Assembly: GCF_014358015.1 (NCBI RefSeq)
Contig: NZ_JACONV010000001.1
Span: 1-64,000, forward strand
Reading direction: 5' to 3'
DNA: 64,000 bases
Source: Pseudomonas triticifolii
Lineage (GTDB): Bacteria > Pseudomonadota > Gammaproteobacteria > Pseudomonadales > Pseudomonadaceae
In this document: positions 62,753 through 64,000 of the stretch, one piece after another
How positions within the stretch are numbered: the stretch's first letter is position 1
How the letters are laid out: each line of letters opens with the position of its first letter
Translations under genes and position numbers: made by a program
Notes under the pieces: model-generated
Databases searched by the model: none
Seen by the model: the letters and a program-made list of their open reading frames with translations, nothing else
What the model was told of the DNA's origin: nothing

Positions 62753-64000
62753 TCAGAAGATATAGTCGGTGCTCAGGAAACTGGACTCTCGGTTGCGAAT
62801 GATGTCGCTGACCAACTGTTTGTTGCTCTCCTGAAACTTCGTCGCCACCAGCGTGCGGATCGAGAACACGCGCAAGGCATCGTGAACCGACAGCGTGCCC
62901 TCGGCCGAGTTCTTACGGCCGTTGAACGGGTATTTGTCCGGACCACGCTGGCACTGGGCATTGAGATTGATGCGGCCGACCTGATTGGCGAACGCATCCA
63001 CCAGCCGTCCGACCTGCGCCGGGTCGTTGCCGAAGATACTCAGTTGCTGGCCGAAGTCTGAATCCAGGACGTAATCAATCACGGTCTCCAGGTCACGGTA
63101 GGCGACCACAGGGACCACCGGACCGAACTGTTCTTCGTGATAGACGCGCATCTGGGGGGTGACCGGGTATAGCAGCGCAGGGTAGAAAAAGGTCTCGCTG
63201 ACCCGTGCGCCGCCGTTGTTGATGATCTTCGCGCCTTTGCCCAGCGCATCGGCCACCAGGCCTTGCAAGTAATCGGTCTTGCCGGGCTCGGGCAACGGCG
63301 TCAGCGAGACACCTGGGTCCCACGGCATGCCGTGTTTGAGCTGGGCCAGCTTTTGCTGGAATGTTTCCAGAAAGCGTTCAACCACGTCTTCGTGCACGAA
63401 GAAGATCTTCAGCGCCGTGCAGCGCTGGCCGTTGAAGGACAGTGAGCCTGTGACCGCTTCGCTGACCGCGTTGTCCAGGTCCACGTCGGGCAGGACGATA
63501 CCGGGGTTCTTGGCGTCCAGCCCCAGCGCCGCACGCAGGCGGTGCGGGCGTGGATGAAGTTTTTTCAGGTCGCTGGCGGCCTTGTTGGTGCCGATGAACG
63601 CGAACACATCGATCATGCCGCTGGCCATCAGCGCGCTCACCGTGTCGCGCCCGCTGCCATAGATCACGTTGATGACCCCGGCCGGGAAGCTGTCACGGAA
63701 TGCCTCAAGCAGCGGACGGATCAGCAGCACGCCGAACTTGGCAGGCTTGAACACCACGGTATTGCCCATGATCAGCGCGGGAATGAGCGTGGTGAACGTC
63801 TCGTTCAGCGGATAGTTGTAAGGCCCCATGCACAGCGTGACGCCCAACGGCACGCGGCGGATCTGCCCGAGGGTGTCCTGCTCCAGTTCGAAGCGACTGG
63901 AACTGCGGTCGAGTTCCTTCAGCGCATCAATGGTGTCGACGATGTAATCGCAGGTGCGATCGAATTCCTTTTCCGAGTCCTTGAGGTTCTTGCCGATTTC
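62753..64000 (-). CDS. NADP-dependent glyceraldehyde-3-phosphate dehydrogenase (GapN-like), 5' end outside window
   Basis: A partial aldehyde dehydrogenase of at least 415 residues; the frame is open through the window edge, so the N-terminus is missing. The sequence follows the non-phosphorylating GapN type: VPLGVTLCMGPYNYPLNETF, the nucleotide-binding NTVVFKPAKFG, and the catalytic Cys in SFNGQRCTALK. Function: oxidation of glyceraldehyde-3-phosphate to 3-phosphoglycerate with NADP. Other succinate-semialdehyde-like dehydrogenases are possible. It is on the minus strand, convergent with the phytase operon. Confidence 0.88.
   Translation of the reverse strand, partial: EIGKNLKDSEKEFDRTCDYIVDTIDALKELDRSSSRFELEQDTLGQIRRVPLGVTLCMGPYNYPLNETFTTLIPALIMGNTVVFKPAKFGVLLIRPLLEAFRDSFPAGVINVIYGSGRDTVSALMASGMIDVFAFIGTNKAASDLKKLHPRPHRLRAALGLDAKNPGIVLPDVDLDNAVSEAVTGSLSFNGQRCTALKIFFVHEDVVERFLETFQQKLAQLKHGMPWDPGVSLTPLPEPGKTDYLQGLVADALGKGAKIINNGGARVSETFFYPALLYPVTPQMRVYHEEQFGPVVPVVAYRDLETVIDYVLDSDFGQQLSIFGNDPAQVGRLVDAFANQVGRINLNAQCQRGPDKYPFNGRKNSAEGTLSVHDALRVFSIRTLVATKFQESNKQLVSDIIRNRESSFLSTDYIF

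Noticed and set aside
1-64000. CRISPR array, prophage, insertion sequence or integron
   Set aside because: No evenly spaced direct repeats, transposase, integrase or phage structural genes are visible; the only repeats are REP-type.
1-64000. tRNA or rRNA genes
   Set aside because: I did not see a tRNA-like cloverleaf or rRNA sequence in any gap; a short tRNA could be missed by eye.

Overview
The window is about 64 kb of a gamma-proteobacterial chromosome of the Pseudomonas syringae type. The base composition, the GTGGGAGGCGGCTTGCCGGCGAT repeats (REP family), the Pseudomonas gene content and a perfect HrpL promoter box (39779-39807) in front of an effector-like gene all point to that plant-pathogen group. 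No rRNA, tRNA, prophage, insertion sequence or CRISPR array was recognised. Coding density is ordinary, and the genes fall into many short operons of transport, scavenging and sensing functions.

Layout. 1-11 kb: a minus-strand catabolic block with an AEC transporter, an amidase, and a tightly overlapped operon of a five-gene peptide-type ABC importer plus two M20 peptidases; a divergent LysR regulator sits at its head. 12-20 kb: a probable zinc-limitation cluster with zinc-independent FolE2 and a gamma-carbonic anhydrase behind one Zur-like box, a TonB-dependent receptor and DUF4198 protein behind a second, and an unusual Nramp-like transporter. 20-25 kb: assorted enzymes (nitrilase-family amidohydrolase, MFS pump, DUF1289, a Tat-exported SMP-30/gluconolactonase-like protein, DUF1206). 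25-36.4 kb: a chemosensory stretch with three methyl-accepting chemotaxis proteins, one beside a lone sugar-type binding protein and one behind a TRAP transporter; an unsecreted-looking NUC1 nuclease lies in between.

36.7-41.1 kb: a DUF6482 protein, a Rid-family protein, topoisomerase III, then a LexA-type palindrome and a hrp box upstream of a 392-residue probable type III effector or translocator that resembles HrpK/HopB1. 41.1-44.4 kb: assimilatory nitrite reductase nirBD with a sigma-54 promoter and a leader containing two ANTAR-type hexaloop hairpins, the second overlapping a strong intrinsic terminator. This is the architecture expected for NasT antitermination. 44.6-47.3 kb: a GNAT acetyltransferase and the U32 protein RlhA. 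47.4-50.6 kb: a corrinoid-type ABC importer (btuFCD-like) under a cobalamin riboswitch.

50.6-55.3 kb: a remnant of a GntR/FCD regulator, then a coupled histidine phosphatase, PAP2 phosphatase and OmpR-type response regulator with no kinase; convergent to these is an operon of a degenerate GGDEF membrane protein and an AraC regulator. 55.6-62.3 kb: a phosphate-scavenging operon with a Pho-box-like site, a TonB-dependent receptor, a beta-propeller phytase and its own exbB-exbD-tonB set. The window ends inside a GapN-like NADP-dependent glyceraldehyde-3-phosphate dehydrogenase.

The items most worth follow-up are the effector gene with its stacked LexA-like and Hrp boxes, the self-energised phytase/TonB operon, the nirBD leader, and the receptor-plus-binding-protein chemotaxis pair. 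All functional calls are by reading and memory of families; no database search was possible.
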